Shown here: one piece after another, positions 18,277 through 28,157 of the stretch
Layout of the letters: each line of letters opens with the position of its first letter
How positions within the stretch are numbered: the first letter of the stretch is position 1
Source: Salegentibacter salinarum
GTDB lineage: Bacteria; Bacteroidota; Bacteroidia; Flavobacteriales; Flavobacteriaceae
Assembly: GCF_900168115.1 (NCBI RefSeq)
Contig: NZ_FUZC01000003.1
Coordinates: 266,314 to 330,313, forward strand
Length of the DNA stretch: 64,000 bases
Reading direction: 5' to 3'
Translations under genes and position numbers: made by a program
The notes under the pieces: model-generated
The model's input: the letters and a program-made list of their open reading frames with translations, nothing else
What the model was told of the DNA's origin: nothing
Databases searched by the model: none

Positions 18277-21200
18277 ATGAAACATTTAGTACGGAAATTA
18301 TTGATGTATACAGGATGCATCTTATTTAGTATTCCTGTTTTTGCCCAGGAGAAGGAGGTGACTGGGACAGTTACTGATGAAAATGGCATACCGGTACCAG
18401 GAGTAAACGTGGCTATTGAAGGCACAACTAGCGGAACTCAAACAAATTTTGATGGAGTTTATGAGCTAAACGCTTCAGAGGGCGATGTTCTTGTATTTTC
18501 TTTTATAGGAATGCAACAAACAGAAGTTACCATTGGAGACGCCACAGAGTATAATATTGTCATGGAGGAAGGAAGTTCTGAGCTTGATGAAGTAGTAGTA
18601 GTGGGATATGGAACTCGAAAGAAATCTGATGTTACTGGAGCAGTTGCAAATGTAAGTTCTGAAGAACTTATGACGCAACCTGTTAGTAATGCTTTCCAGG
18701 CTTTGCAAGGAAAGGCAGCAGGTGTGGATATTACAAGTAGCGAAAGGCCGGGTACAATTGGTACCGTACGAATACGTGGTAATCGCTCCTTAACAGCAAG
18801 TAATGCTCCTCTATATGTGGTAGACGGTATTCCATTATTGTCTGCTTCTTCAATTGAAACTATTAACCCTAGGGATATTGAATCTATTGACGTTCTTAAG
18901 GATGCATCAGCTACTGCAGTTTATGGTTCAAGAGGTGCCAATGGTGTTATAATAGTTACTACTAAAAAAGGAAAAGCTGGTCGTCTTACTTTGAATTATT
19001 CAGGTACGGTTACCGCTTCAGAGATTGTAGACAGAGCACCGTCAATGAACGCCGCAGATTTTATTGAATTTAGAAGGTCGGCTGCTTATAATCTTGATCC
19101 GGAAACTTATGCTAATCCTAATTCCCCTACACTGGAAAATGATACTAATATATTTGACAGTCCTCTCGATGGTCAAACCTCAAGAGACAACGTATTGCAA
19201 GGTTGGGAAGGTGGTACCTGGGACCCTTCCAGAGTTACAAATACAGATTGGACAGATTTTGTAACCCAAACCGGAATTTTAAATGAGCATACTATTAGTG
19301 CGAGTGGTGGTACTGAAAAAATGAAAGCCTACGCATCTTTAGGATATTTGAATGATAAAGGGACACAAAAAGGCCAGTTTTATGAAAGATATTCTGCAAA
19401 TGTTAGCACAAATATAAAGCCTGTGGACTGGTTTACCTTAGATGCTAATTTTAATATGTCCTGGAGTGAACAGGATTATGGTTTTTCAACCCTGGGAGGC
19501 CGAAGCAGTTCCGGTCCAAATGCAATTTACGGTGCTGCCAAAAACATATACAATATGGCTGTTCCATATGATAGTGACGGGAACCTGGTTATTAACCCGG
19601 GTGGTGAATCAACCATATATACCATTATGGACGAATGGGACAAAAGTACCCAGCTATCTGAGACAATGCGTGCCTTAGGAAGTGTGTCTGCGACCTTTGA
19701 TATTGGAGAAATAATTGATCCATTAGAAGGTTTGAATTATCAGGTGAGATTTGGACCTGATTTTCGATACTGGAGAGAGGGTGTTTACCTTGACAATACA
19801 TCAGCCCATAGAATTAATTCAGACGGAAGTCCTGGAACTAATTTCGCAAGGTTAAATAATAGAAGAGACCTTTCCTGGACACTGGATAATATTATTACTT
19901 ATAACAAGACAATAGCAGATAAGCACAATTTTGATGTAACACTATTACAAACAGCATCCTCATGGAATATTGAAAATTCAGGTATGAATGCTAATAATAT
20001 TCCGAAAGAATCTATGCTATGGTATAACTTTGGGGAGGTAGATATTACCAATTCTGAAAATAGTGCTGATATGTGGTCCGGCCTTAATGAACGCCAACTC
20101 AGTTCCTATATGGCGAGATTAAACTACGGTTTTGATGATCGTTACTTATTAACCGTTTCGGGACGTTGGGATGGCGCCTCGCAACTTGGGGAAGGTCGTA
20201 AATGGGACTTTTTCCCATCAGCCGCCCTGGCTTGGAAAATAGATCAGGAGGACTTTCTAAAAAATAGTGAACAGATCAATTCCTTAAAACTTCGTTTAGG
20301 TGTTGGTACTACGGGAAACTCTGCAGTAGATCCATATGCAACGAAGGGAGATATTACTTCAATCTTTATTCCTTTTAACGGGATGTCTAATCGTATAGGG
20401 TATACTACAAATGAACCTTATTATTCAGCTAACCAACTTTCCCTGGCTAATCCTTTACTTGGGTGGGAAAAAACAACACAATATAATTTAGGTGTAGACT
20501 TTGGATTTTTTAATAATAGAGTGAACGGGAGCTTTAATGCTTATAGATCATTTACCTCAGATTTATTAATGTCTGTAAATATACCAACCTTAACAGGTTT
20601 CCCTTCTACTGTGGCAAACATTGGGCAAACGAATAACCGAGGGGTAGAGCTATCCTTAAACGTGGTTCCAATAGAAACTGAAGAATTTTTCTGGGAGTCT
20701 AATATAAATGCCGCCTGGCAAAAGGATGAAATAGATGAACTGGCATATGGGGAAAACGATATGGTGGATAACGAGTGGTTTATTGGAGAATCCATAGGCG
20801 TTATATATGGTTTTGATAATGAAGGAGTATGGCAGGATACACCCGAGGATCAGGCCGAAATGGATCTTTGGAATGCTAATGGTTATAATTTCACCCCTGG
20901 TAATGTTAGACCAATGGATCAAAATGGGGATTATGATATGACTCAAGAAGACCGTATAATTCTTGGAAATCGTAACCCAAGATGGACCTTAGGCTGGAAT
21001 AATTCAATAGGATATAAAGGGTTCGAGTTACAGGCATTGATTATTTCGCGTTTAGATTATACAGCTTCAATAGGAGGCCAGACTATGACCGCCAGGGCTA
21101 ATCAAATTGATGTAGATTACTGGACACCGGATAATCAGGATAGTGAATTTCAAAAACCAATCTTAGGGCAGGCTACTTCAGGCTCCCAGGATCAGTTTTC

Positions 21201-21429
21201 CGGACTGTTAGGTATTAGGGATGCTGGTTTTGTAAAAATCAGGAATATTTCACTGGGATATAATTTTTCCTCAGAATTTACTTCAAGAATAGGCTTAAGT
21301 AATCTTAAAATTTACGCACAAGCTGTCAACCCTGGAAGTATTTATCAGGCAGTAGACTGGTATGATTTCGATGTAAACTCAATGATTTTCAATAGGAGTT
21401 TTTCATTAGGTCTTGATATCGGTATTTAA
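18277..21429 (+). CDS. SusC/RagA-family TonB-dependent outer-membrane transporter (second)
   Basis: This protein is 1050 residues from the preferred ATG at 18277. That start begins a signal peptide (MKHLVRKLLMYTGC... VFAQ) and lies downstream of the -7 box, whereas the in-frame ATG at 18238 lies almost on the likely transcription start. The layout is a carboxypeptidase-D-like domain (about 26-98, EVTGTVTDENGIPVPGV), the signature LDEVVVVGYG (103-112), plug and barrel, ending in FSLGLDIGI. It is the first gene of a susC-susD-GH31-rhaM-GH28 operon. Cargo is probably rhamnogalacturonan-derived oligosaccharide, since the same promoter element controls rhamnose catabolism. Confidence 0.95.
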   Translation: MKHLVRKLLMYTGCILFSIPVFAQEKEVTGTVTDENGIPVPGVNVAIEGTTSGTQTNFDGVYELNASEGDVLVFSFIGMQQTEVTIGDATEYNIVMEEGSSELDEVVVVGYGTRKKSDVTGAVANVSSEELMTQPVSNAFQALQGKAAGVDITSSERPGTIGTVRIRGNRSLTASNAPLYVVDGIPLLSASSIETINPRDIESIDVLKDASATAVYGSRGANGVIIVTTKKGKAGRLTLNYSGTVTASEIVDRAPSMNAADFIEFRRSAAYNLDPETYANPNSPTLENDTNIFDSPLDGQTSRDNVLQGWEGGTWDPSRVTNTDWTDFVTQTGILNEHTISASGGTEKMKAYASLGYLNDKGTQKGQFYERYSANVSTNIKPVDWFTLDANFNMSWSEQDYGFSTLGGRSSSGPNAIYGAAKNIYNMAVPYDSDGNLVINPGGESTIYTIMDEWDKSTQLSETMRALGSVSATFDIGEIIDPLEGLNYQVRFGPDFRYWREGVYLDNTSAHRINSDGSPGTNFARLNNRRDLSWTLDNIITYNKTIADKHNFDVTLLQTASSWNIENSGMNANNIPKESMLWYNFGEVDITNSENSADMWSGLNERQLSSYMARLNYGFDDRYLLTVSGRWDGASQLGEGRKWDFFPSAALAWKIDQEDFLKNSEQINSLKLRLGVGTTGNSAVDPYATKGDITSIFIPFNGMSNRIGYTTNEPYYSANQLSLANPLLGWEKTTQYNLGVDFGFFNNRVNGSFNAYRSFTSDLLMSVNIPTLTGFPSTVANIGQTNNRGVELSLNVVPIETEEFFWESNINAAWQKDEIDELAYGENDMVDNEWFIGESIGVIYGFDNEGVWQDTPEDQAEMDLWNANGYNFTPGNVRPMDQNGDYDMTQEDRIILGNRNPRWTLGWNNSIGYKGFELQALIISRLDYTASIGGQTMTARANQIDVDYWTPDNQDSEFQKPILGQATSGSQDQFSGLLGIRDAGFVKIRNISLGYNFSSEFTSRIGLSNLKIYAQAVNPGSIYQAVDWYDFDVNSMIFNRSFSLGLDIGI

Positions 21430-21467
21430 ATAAAAATAACCTTAGAGTAATTATATAATTAATACAG

Positions 21468-23567
21468 ATGAAAACAAAAATATTTAAAAATAGTAACAAG
21501 ATTCTCCTTATCATGGTAGCGTTTGTACTATCTTCTTGTGAAAAGGATTTTCTTGACGAGGAACTAAAAGCTCAATATTCTACGGAGTATTTTGATACAG
21601 CTGAAGGTCTTGAGGATTTAACCGTTTCCTTATACGGTAATATTAGATGGCATTTTGGATTTGAATGGGCATATGGCATGACCCTTTATGGAACCGATGA
21701 ATTTACCAATGCTAATGATCTAACCAATGAAATGTGGAATACCTACGATAGCCGTTTAGGACCTATGGGTGCAAATCCCGATACTGGGGCCGCTAACTGG
21801 AATTCTACTTCCCCAGCTGCTTTATGGGATCAAATGTATTATGGTATAGCTTCTGCAAATACCATAATCGCGAATGCAGATATCATTGAAGATGATGTGC
21901 AACGAAATCGTAATCTGGCACATGCATATTTTTTAAGAGGATATAATTATTATCGCCTTGCAGCTCAGTATGGAGGAGTAGTATTACAATTAGAGCCTGC
22001 TGTAGGAGTAGTACGAAATTTTGAAAGAGCCTCAGATGAAGAAACCTGGGCACAGATTATTTCAGATTTTAGAAATGCTTTTGAACATTTTGAAGGGGAA
22101 ATCTTTACTTATGGAAAAGGGGTGACCTGGACCAAAGCAACTGCCGGGCATTTTTTAGCAAAGGCATTGCTATTTAGAGCTTCAGAAAGAAATGATGATT
22201 GGAATAGTTCTTATATAGATGCAGATTTAGAAGAGGCCGTTCAGGCTACTACCTATGCAATTAATGCAAGAGGAGCCTTAGCTGATAATTATCGAGATCT
22301 CTATGCAGATTGGACAGGAGTTGATAGTGAAGCCGAGCAACTTGATGAAATATTAATGGCAGCACCTCATAATGACGATGGTTCAACTACGGGTAGATTT
22401 GGAAATCGTACCTATAACTACTTTACGCCGCAATTTTCTGCTTTCTCTGGTGGATGGGTAAGAAGGGGAGTTTGGATTGGTGGAATGGATTTCCAACGAT
22501 TAAGACCAACTGAATATTCTTACAAGGTTTTTGATCATGTAAATGATTCCAGAATGTGGAAGACTTTTAAAACAGTATATGGTATCAATAACGTGATAGA
22601 CGATGAATTAGGACTTGAACCTGGAGATCCTGGAATTGTAATGATCCTCAATACTGAAGATGATAATACTTATAATAATTTTACTTTTGGTGCCTCAATT
22701 CAAAATCCTGACTGGAGAGATGTAGATGGTCGTTTACCGGAATGGGAATTAGGATCACGTCAAACCGAGACCTCTGGTTCTTTAACAAGTACTCCTGGCC
22801 AGTTTGTACCAAACTCTTTGGTATTATACCAAAATGGAGAATATGTTTCTCCACAATTTAAGAGTACTCCAATTTCAAATTTCTTTGCTGGAATTAATAA
22901 AACCGATGATGGTTCCCGTTTTGCCGAGAAAGGTGATGCGCACCGGGATGTAACTATGGCGAGATTGGCAGAAACTTATCTTATTAGAGCAGAAGCCTAC
23001 GTTCGTCAAGGACAGTATGGAAGTGCTATGGATGATATTAACACCGTTAGAAATAGAGCAGAATGGAATGAAGGGGAAAATAGATCATACTATGTTGATG
23101 GTTCTCAGGCTTTTGAAAATAATGCTCTTAACACGGGTAGTGCCGCTGATAATTATATTAATTCAAATCTTGATATGAACACCTATTATTTGTCTAATCC
23201 TGATTTGGAAGTTACCACTGCAGCATCAGATTTAACCTTAACTTCTTTTCCGGATAACCTCCCTGAAGAGGATGAAGAAATTTTGTCAGAATTAGGTGTT
23301 TCTGGATCTTATGAGCGGGCTTTACACTTTATTCTTAATGAACGTACTCGTGAATTACTGGGAGAATGGCAACGATGGGAAACGCTCTCCAGAACAGGAA
23401 CATTAATTCAGCGTACTACAACTTTTAATGAGGAGGCCACAGATATTACGCCTAATAAACATGAACTTCGTCCCATTCCACAATCTTTCATAGATGGATT
23501 GTTGAACGAGGATGGATCCAACCTGGCTCCAGATGTACAGGATTCCTGGCAAAATCCCGGTTATTAA
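21468..23567 (+). CDS. SusD/RagB-family surface glycan-binding lipoprotein
   Basis: A 699-residue lipoprotein (lipobox LSSC, Cys24, then EKDFLDEEL), long for a SusD. The N-terminal TPR-like half contains WDQMYYGIASANTIIANADII and AHAYFLRGYNYYRLAAQYGGVVL. The C-terminal half contains RLAETYLIRAEAYVRQGQYGSAMDDINTVRNRAEW and LNERTRELLGEWQRWETLSRTGTL, all classic SusD segments. It binds the polysaccharide at the surface and forms the lid of the SusC channel encoded 38 bp upstream. A strong hairpin follows the stop at 23595. Confidence 0.95.
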   Translation: MKTKIFKNSNKILLIMVAFVLSSCEKDFLDEELKAQYSTEYFDTAEGLEDLTVSLYGNIRWHFGFEWAYGMTLYGTDEFTNANDLTNEMWNTYDSRLGPMGANPDTGAANWNSTSPAALWDQMYYGIASANTIIANADIIEDDVQRNRNLAHAYFLRGYNYYRLAAQYGGVVLQLEPAVGVVRNFERASDEETWAQIISDFRNAFEHFEGEIFTYGKGVTWTKATAGHFLAKALLFRASERNDDWNSSYIDADLEEAVQATTYAINARGALADNYRDLYADWTGVDSEAEQLDEILMAAPHNDDGSTTGRFGNRTYNYFTPQFSAFSGGWVRRGVWIGGMDFQRLRPTEYSYKVFDHVNDSRMWKTFKTVYGINNVIDDELGLEPGDPGIVMILNTEDDNTYNNFTFGASIQNPDWRDVDGRLPEWELGSRQTETSGSLTSTPGQFVPNSLVLYQNGEYVSPQFKSTPISNFFAGINKTDDGSRFAEKGDAHRDVTMARLAETYLIRAEAYVRQGQYGSAMDDINTVRNRAEWNEGENRSYYVDGSQAFENNALNTGSAADNYINSNLDMNTYYLSNPDLEVTTAASDLTLTSFPDNLPEEDEEILSELGVSGSYERALHFILNERTRELLGEWQRWETLSRTGTLIQRTTTFNEEATDITPNKHELRPIPQSFIDGLLNEDGSNLAPDVQDSWQNPGY

Positions 23568-23594
23568 AATTTAAATATTTTTAAAAACAATGCC

Positions 23595-23625
23595 AAACGC
23601 TATTATTTATAATAGCGTTTGTTTT
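23595..23625 (+). terminator. Intrinsic-terminator hairpin between susD and GH31
   Basis: A perfect 11-bp stem, AAACGCTATTA (23595-23605) with TAATAGCGTTT (23610-23620), a 4-nt loop TTTA and GTTTT directly after. It lies inside an otherwise co-directional gene cluster, so it likely ends part of the transcripts after susC-susD. That would keep the transporter more abundant than the downstream enzymes. The GH31 ATG (23637) is only 12 bp beyond. Confidence 0.75.
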
Positions 23626-23636
23626 ATAACTTAAAA

Positions 23637-26090
23637 ATGAACTTTACTAAAATTATAGTCTGTCCAGCTCTTTTGATTTTATTGTTGAATATAGATGCTA
23701 TTGGCCAGACTGGTATTGGAGACTTCGAAGAAATTTCTTCTACAAACGATAATACAGTTGAATTAGCCACTACAATGGGTAGGGTGCAGATACAGTTCTG
23801 TACCCCTTCCATTGTGCGTTTTAGAACAAGCTGGAATAATAGCTTTGAAGAGGATGAGCATTTAATGGTAAACCGTTATGATTGGCCTGAAACCGAATAT
23901 GAATCTGAAGAAGATGAAGGATCCCTAATTTTTACAACTGAAGCTTTGAAAGTTCAAATTCAAAAGAAACCTTTTGCTATTGAAATTTTTAATAAAGAAG
24001 GAGAACTTCTGAATTCTGAAAAATCAGATAATAATAAGTTAGGTGCATTTTCCACTGAGGAAAAAATTGGCGCAAAAAAGCAGCTTAATCCGGAAGAACA
24101 TTTCTTTGGTTTTGGTGAACGTATGGACTTTTTAGATCGCAGAGGGAAAAAGGTCTCTCTTGATGTAGGGAGAGGATTAGGAAAACCTCATATTATTGGA
24201 GCTTATAACGTTCTAGAAGCTAATTATGCACCGGTTCCATTTTTTATGAGTACAAAGGGTTATGGAATTTTCTTCCATAATTCATATAAAACTACCTGGG
24301 ATATGGGACTTTCAGATAATAAAAGTTACTCTTTTGAAGCTGCGGGCGGCGAATTGGATTATTACTTTATTTACGGTCCTAAATTTCCGAAAATTCTAGA
24401 TGGGTATACTTCAATAACCGGGAAATCACCATTACTTCCAAAGTTTGCTTTAGGATTACACGTGGGTACTTATAGCGGAGGAACCTGGGGACATGAAGAA
24501 AAAACCTCCGAGAATTACCCGGTTGCTCTTGTTAAAAAATTCCGGGAATTGGAGATTCCAATAGATATTCTTCATTTAGATTCTACCTGGAGAATATTTG
24601 GTGAAAACGGCGGAAGTGGCGCAACCACTTTTGAATGGCGGGAAACTTTTGATAATACCGAGCAAATGTTTGACAGCATCTATGATATGAATATTAATAT
24701 GATGGGATTACATGTGCGTCCTCGTTTTGACAATGGAAATAAATTAAGATTATTAGATGAAGCAAGGGAAGCAGGCCACGTTTATCCTGAAGATGATAAC
24801 CCTGGAGAGTTTGTGAACTTCTTTGATGAGGAAAGTGTTGATTGGTGGTGGGAGAACGGAGCAATGAATGTTGTAAAGGAAGGTGCTATGTTCTTTAAAA
24901 CCGATGAAGGAAGTGCATTTGGAAGAAAAGCTAACGAAAGTAACAAAACCGGCCCCCAGGGTAAGGAAATTGAATCTTTACATAATTTATTTCCACTGGC
25001 TTATGCAAAAGCCGCTTTTACTAAATTCCAGGAACATAATAATATGCGTGGTATGAACCATACCCGTGAAGGTTATGCAGGTATACAACGCTACCCTTTT
25101 ATTTGGGCCGGAGACTGGCCAAGTGAATGGCAGTATTTTGAGCCGGTGATAAAAGCCGGACTTAATATTGGGATTTCGGGAGTAGGCTATTGGAGCCATA
25201 ATATGGGCGGTTTTGAACACGTAGCCGACCCCGAACTCTATATCCGTTGGGTGCAATTTGGGATGATGAGTCCTATAGCGCATCTATTCGGGATGGAACA
25301 TCCTAATTATAAGGAACCCTGGAACTATGGGGAAGAAGCGCAGAAAATCTTTAAACAATACGATGAGCTACGTTATAGCCTGATTCCCTATTTATACAGC
25401 AATTCCTATGAAATGCATAAAACCGGAATGCCACTTATGCGTGCCTTGGTTTTAGAGTACCAGGATGATCCAAATGTTTATGAAATTACAGATCAATATC
25501 TGCTTGGAGGCGATTTATTAATCTGTCCGGTTACAACTAAAGATGCCAAAACCAAAACAGTCTATCTTCCTGAAGGAAAATGGATAAATTACTGGACAGG
25601 AGAAAAATTTGAAGGCAAACAATATCTAAATGTACTTACGCCCATAGAAGAGATGCCAATTTTTGTAAAAGCCGGTGCCATAATTCCAACTCAGGAAATA
25701 GTACATTATGTAGGTGAAAAGGAAATAGATGAAATTATACTGGATGTCTACCCAGAAGGAAATTCTTCCTTTAAACTTTATGATGATGATGGAGAAAGTC
25801 TCGATTATCAAAACGGTGAGTTTAGTATTTCAGAAATAAACGTACAAGAAGATGAAAATCAATTAGTACTTGAAATTAAGCCACCGCAAGGAGAATTTGA
25901 AGTAAACCCTCGCAGCTATAAAATACTGATTCATTCAGAGCAAGAATTTTCAGATATAAAAATCAATGATTCTGAAGATGAAGATCTAATCACTTACGAT
26001 GATAAAGTTGTAGAAATTCTGCCGCGGGAAAAAAGTGACAAAAAGATAAAGGTAGTTTTAATTAAAAAGAAAAAAACTAAATCCAGCTGA
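23637..26090 (+). CDS. GH31-family alpha-glycosidase (secreted)
   Basis: 817 residues from the ATG at 23637, which begins a signal peptide (MNFTKIIVCPALLILL... IGQ). An upstream TTG at 23619 overlaps the terminator hairpin and is rejected. The N-terminal beta-sandwich ends with NPEEHFFGFGERMDFLDRRG. The barrel carries the likely nucleophile Asp423 (FFKTDEG) and acid/base Asp493 (IWAGDWPSEW), followed by GISGVGYWSHNMGGF and DQYLLGGDLLICPV. GH31 includes alpha-xylosidases, alpha-glucosidases and alpha-galactosidases; the sequence here does not settle which. The C-terminus ends with a very basic lysine-rich tail. The gene lies in the second susCD operon, before rhaM. Confidence 0.9.
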   Translation: MNFTKIIVCPALLILLLNIDAIGQTGIGDFEEISSTNDNTVELATTMGRVQIQFCTPSIVRFRTSWNNSFEEDEHLMVNRYDWPETEYESEEDEGSLIFTTEALKVQIQKKPFAIEIFNKEGELLNSEKSDNNKLGAFSTEEKIGAKKQLNPEEHFFGFGERMDFLDRRGKKVSLDVGRGLGKPHIIGAYNVLEANYAPVPFFMSTKGYGIFFHNSYKTTWDMGLSDNKSYSFEAAGGELDYYFIYGPKFPKILDGYTSITGKSPLLPKFALGLHVGTYSGGTWGHEEKTSENYPVALVKKFRELEIPIDILHLDSTWRIFGENGGSGATTFEWRETFDNTEQMFDSIYDMNINMMGLHVRPRFDNGNKLRLLDEAREAGHVYPEDDNPGEFVNFFDEESVDWWWENGAMNVVKEGAMFFKTDEGSAFGRKANESNKTGPQGKEIESLHNLFPLAYAKAAFTKFQEHNNMRGMNHTREGYAGIQRYPFIWAGDWPSEWQYFEPVIKAGLNIGISGVGYWSHNMGGFEHVADPELYIRWVQFGMMSPIAHLFGMEHPNYKEPWNYGEEAQKIFKQYDELRYSLIPYLYSNSYEMHKTGMPLMRALVLEYQDDPNVYEITDQYLLGGDLLICPVTTKDAKTKTVYLPEGKWINYWTGEKFEGKQYLNVLTPIEEMPIFVKAGAIIPTQEIVHYVGEKEIDEIILDVYPEGNSSFKLYDDDGESLDYQNGEFSISEINVQEDENQLVLEIKPPQGEFEVNPRSYKILIHSEQEFSDIKINDSEDEDLITYDDKVVEILPREKSDKKIKVVLIKKKKTKSS

Positions 26091-26196
26091 CTTCACTAGA
26101 AAAAAATTTGAAGAAAGCGCACTTCCATCATGAAAAGAATTTATTTTTAGAGAATTGTTTTAACTAAGAAGATGAAGTTAAACTAACGTACTTATT

Positions 26197-26511
26197 ATGA
26201 GTTTGAGAGCTTTTAAAATGAAATTATTGCGAGGTTTTGAAGCTGAATATAAGAGAAGGCACGATGAGATATGGCCAGAACTCAGCAAACTTCTTTCAGA
26301 AAGAGGAATTTATGACTATAATATATTCCTGGATGAAGAAACTCATATTCTTTTTGCGGTTCAAAAAGTGAAAAATGAAAAGGATTTAACCGGTTTAAGA
26401 GAAGAACCTATTTTGCAAAAATGGTGGGATTATATGAGTGATATTATGGAAACAAATCCTGATAATTCCCCTGTGGAAAAACCTTTGGAAAGGGTTTTTC
26501 ATATGGACTAG
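26197..26511 (+). CDS. rhaM: L-rhamnose mutarotase
   Basis: A 104-residue cytoplasmic enzyme that interconverts the alpha and beta anomers of L-rhamnose, feeding the isomerase. Family marks are AFKMKLLRGFEAEYKRRHDEIWPEL near the N-terminus (with the active-site His of the RRHDEIW segment), YNIFLDEETHILFA and LQKWWDYMSDIM. The length is exactly that of the family. It lies in the susCD-GH31-GH28 operon rather than with the other rhamnose genes at 42357-49827. This ties the outer-membrane system directly to rhamnose as a product. Confidence 0.95.
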   Translation: MSLRAFKMKLLRGFEAEYKRRHDEIWPELSKLLSERGIYDYNIFLDEETHILFAVQKVKNEKDLTGLREEPILQKWWDYMSDIMETNPDNSPVEKPLERVFHMD

Positions 26512-26549
26512 AAAAAAGAATTCGATAGTAAATAATTTATTAGAATTAA

Positions 26550-28115
26550 ATGAGAAAATATTTTCGTCCCGCCAACTTCCTTAAAATAGTAAGCGCCTGT
26601 CTGTTTCTGTTGTTTAGTACTTCAGCAGTGATGGCATCAGATAATTTTAATATCCGCAATTACGGTGCGGTAGGTGATGGGGAGACCCTGGATACAGAAG
26701 CTATCAACAAAGCAATAGAAGCGGCTTCTGAAGCGGGAGGCGGCAAGGTTTATTTTCCGGCTGGGACTTATTTAAGTTATTCTATACGGTTAAAAGATGA
26801 TATTCACCTTTACCTTGGGGCCGGAGCAATTTTAAAAGCAGCAGGAGAAAATGACGGCGGTCGGTACGACGCTCCCGGGGAAGGTGCCGGTAATGAATAC
26901 CAGGATTATGGGCATAGCTACTGGCGAAATAGCCTAATTTGGGGAGAGAATTTGAATAATATTACTATTTCCGGTCCTGGAGTTATCCAGGGAGAAAACT
27001 TGAGCAGAGGTTTTTATGCCTCAGAAAACTGGGATAAAAAAGGAATTCCCGCTGGTAACCTTATGTGGGAAGGTGGAGGAAATAAAGCTATTGGATTAAA
27101 ATTGTGCACGAATGTGATTCTAAAGGATTTTACGATCATAAAAGGTGGACACTTTGGAATTTTGGCCACAGGAGTAGATAATTTTACTATAGATAATCTT
27201 AAAATTGATACCAATCGTGACGGAATAGACATTGATGCCTGCAGGAATGTTCGTATTTCAAATTGTACAGTAAATTCCCCTAATGATGATGCGATTGTTT
27301 TGAAGAGTTCTTTCGGACTGGGCTTTGCCCGAGCGACAGAAAATGTGACGATTACCAACTGCCAGGTTTCCGGCTATGATGTGGGAACTATGATTGCCGG
27401 CACCTACCAAACAAAAGAAGGTCATTTGGTGCCGGACCAGGAAGGACCTACCGGGCGAATTAAATTTGGAACAGAATCTAATGGCGGATTTAAAAATATT
27501 ACTATTAGCAATTGTGTTTTTGACCGTTCGCGAGGCCTTGCACTGGAAACTGTGGACGGAGGTCTTCTGGAAGACGTGAATATTAGTAACATTATTATGC
27601 GAAATGTTACCAATTCCCCTTTTTTCCTTAGGCTGGCGGGTAGAATGAGAGGGCCTGAGGGTGTAGAGCGGGGAAAATTGCGAAGAGTAAGTATTAGCGA
27701 TGTGACGGTTTATAATGCCGATTCCCATTTCTCCAGCATTATCAGCGGGATACCCGGCCACGATATTGAAGATATTCGATTTAATAATATTGACATTTGG
27801 TATCGTCCGCTGGACTCTGCTAGAACCCAAATCCAGAAAATAGTACCGGAATATGTTAAAACCTATCCTGAACCCGCTAAATTCGGGGTTATGCCTTCCT
27901 ATGGATTCTTTATAAGGCACGCAAAAGGTATTGAAATGAATAATATCAATATTCATTATACAGGCGATGAGAGCAGACCGGCTATTATTTTGGATGATGT
28001 AGAGGAAATAGAATTTAATAATGTAGAAGCACAAAAAGCCGAAAATTCCCCTGTTCTTAAAACCCGAAAATCAAAGGGGATTAAAATCAAGAATAGTAAC
28101 AGTTTACAAAATTAA
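26550..28115 (+). CDS. GH28-family pectic glycoside hydrolase
   Basis: A 521-residue secreted right-handed beta-helix (signal to about 30, SAVMAS). It opens with the pectinase segment NIRNYGAVGDGETLDTEAINKAI. Catalytic carboxylates are in RDGIDIDA and NDDAIVLK (Asp246/Asp247). The canonical GHG of endo-polygalacturonases is replaced by FGTESNGG, as in exo-acting and rhamnogalacturonan-directed members. It likely removes galacturonate from rhamnogalacturonan or homogalacturonan oligosaccharides. It is the last gene of the susCD operon and converges with the GH43 gene of the next cluster over a 42-bp gap with no obvious terminator. Confidence 0.92.
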   Translation: MRKYFRPANFLKIVSACLFLLFSTSAVMASDNFNIRNYGAVGDGETLDTEAINKAIEAASEAGGGKVYFPAGTYLSYSIRLKDDIHLYLGAGAILKAAGENDGGRYDAPGEGAGNEYQDYGHSYWRNSLIWGENLNNITISGPGVIQGENLSRGFYASENWDKKGIPAGNLMWEGGGNKAIGLKLCTNVILKDFTIIKGGHFGILATGVDNFTIDNLKIDTNRDGIDIDACRNVRISNCTVNSPNDDAIVLKSSFGLGFARATENVTITNCQVSGYDVGTMIAGTYQTKEGHLVPDQEGPTGRIKFGTESNGGFKNITISNCVFDRSRGLALETVDGGLLEDVNISNIIMRNVTNSPFFLRLAGRMRGPEGVERGKLRRVSISDVTVYNADSHFSSIISGIPGHDIEDIRFNNIDIWYRPLDSARTQIQKIVPEYVKTYPEPAKFGVMPSYGFFIRHAKGIEMNNINIHYTGDESRPAIILDDVEEIEFNNVEAQKAENSPVLKTRKSKGIKIKNSNSLQN

Positions 28116-28157
28116 GCAGGATCTAATTTAAATATGTTATGTAGCCCGATACTTTAT

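Noticed and set aside
20830..20846. GGCAGGATACAC within the second susC gene (also CAGGATA at about 10948 and 21137)
   Set aside because: These are inside coding sequence, lack the left half of the motif and have no promoter context; chance matches.
27258..28034. Long open frame of 258 codons on the minus strand opposite the GH28 gene
   Set aside because: It lies wholly inside a well-supported GH28 coding region, its translation is low-complexity in cysteine, isoleucine and asparagine, and it matches no known fold; it is a shadow of the real gene.
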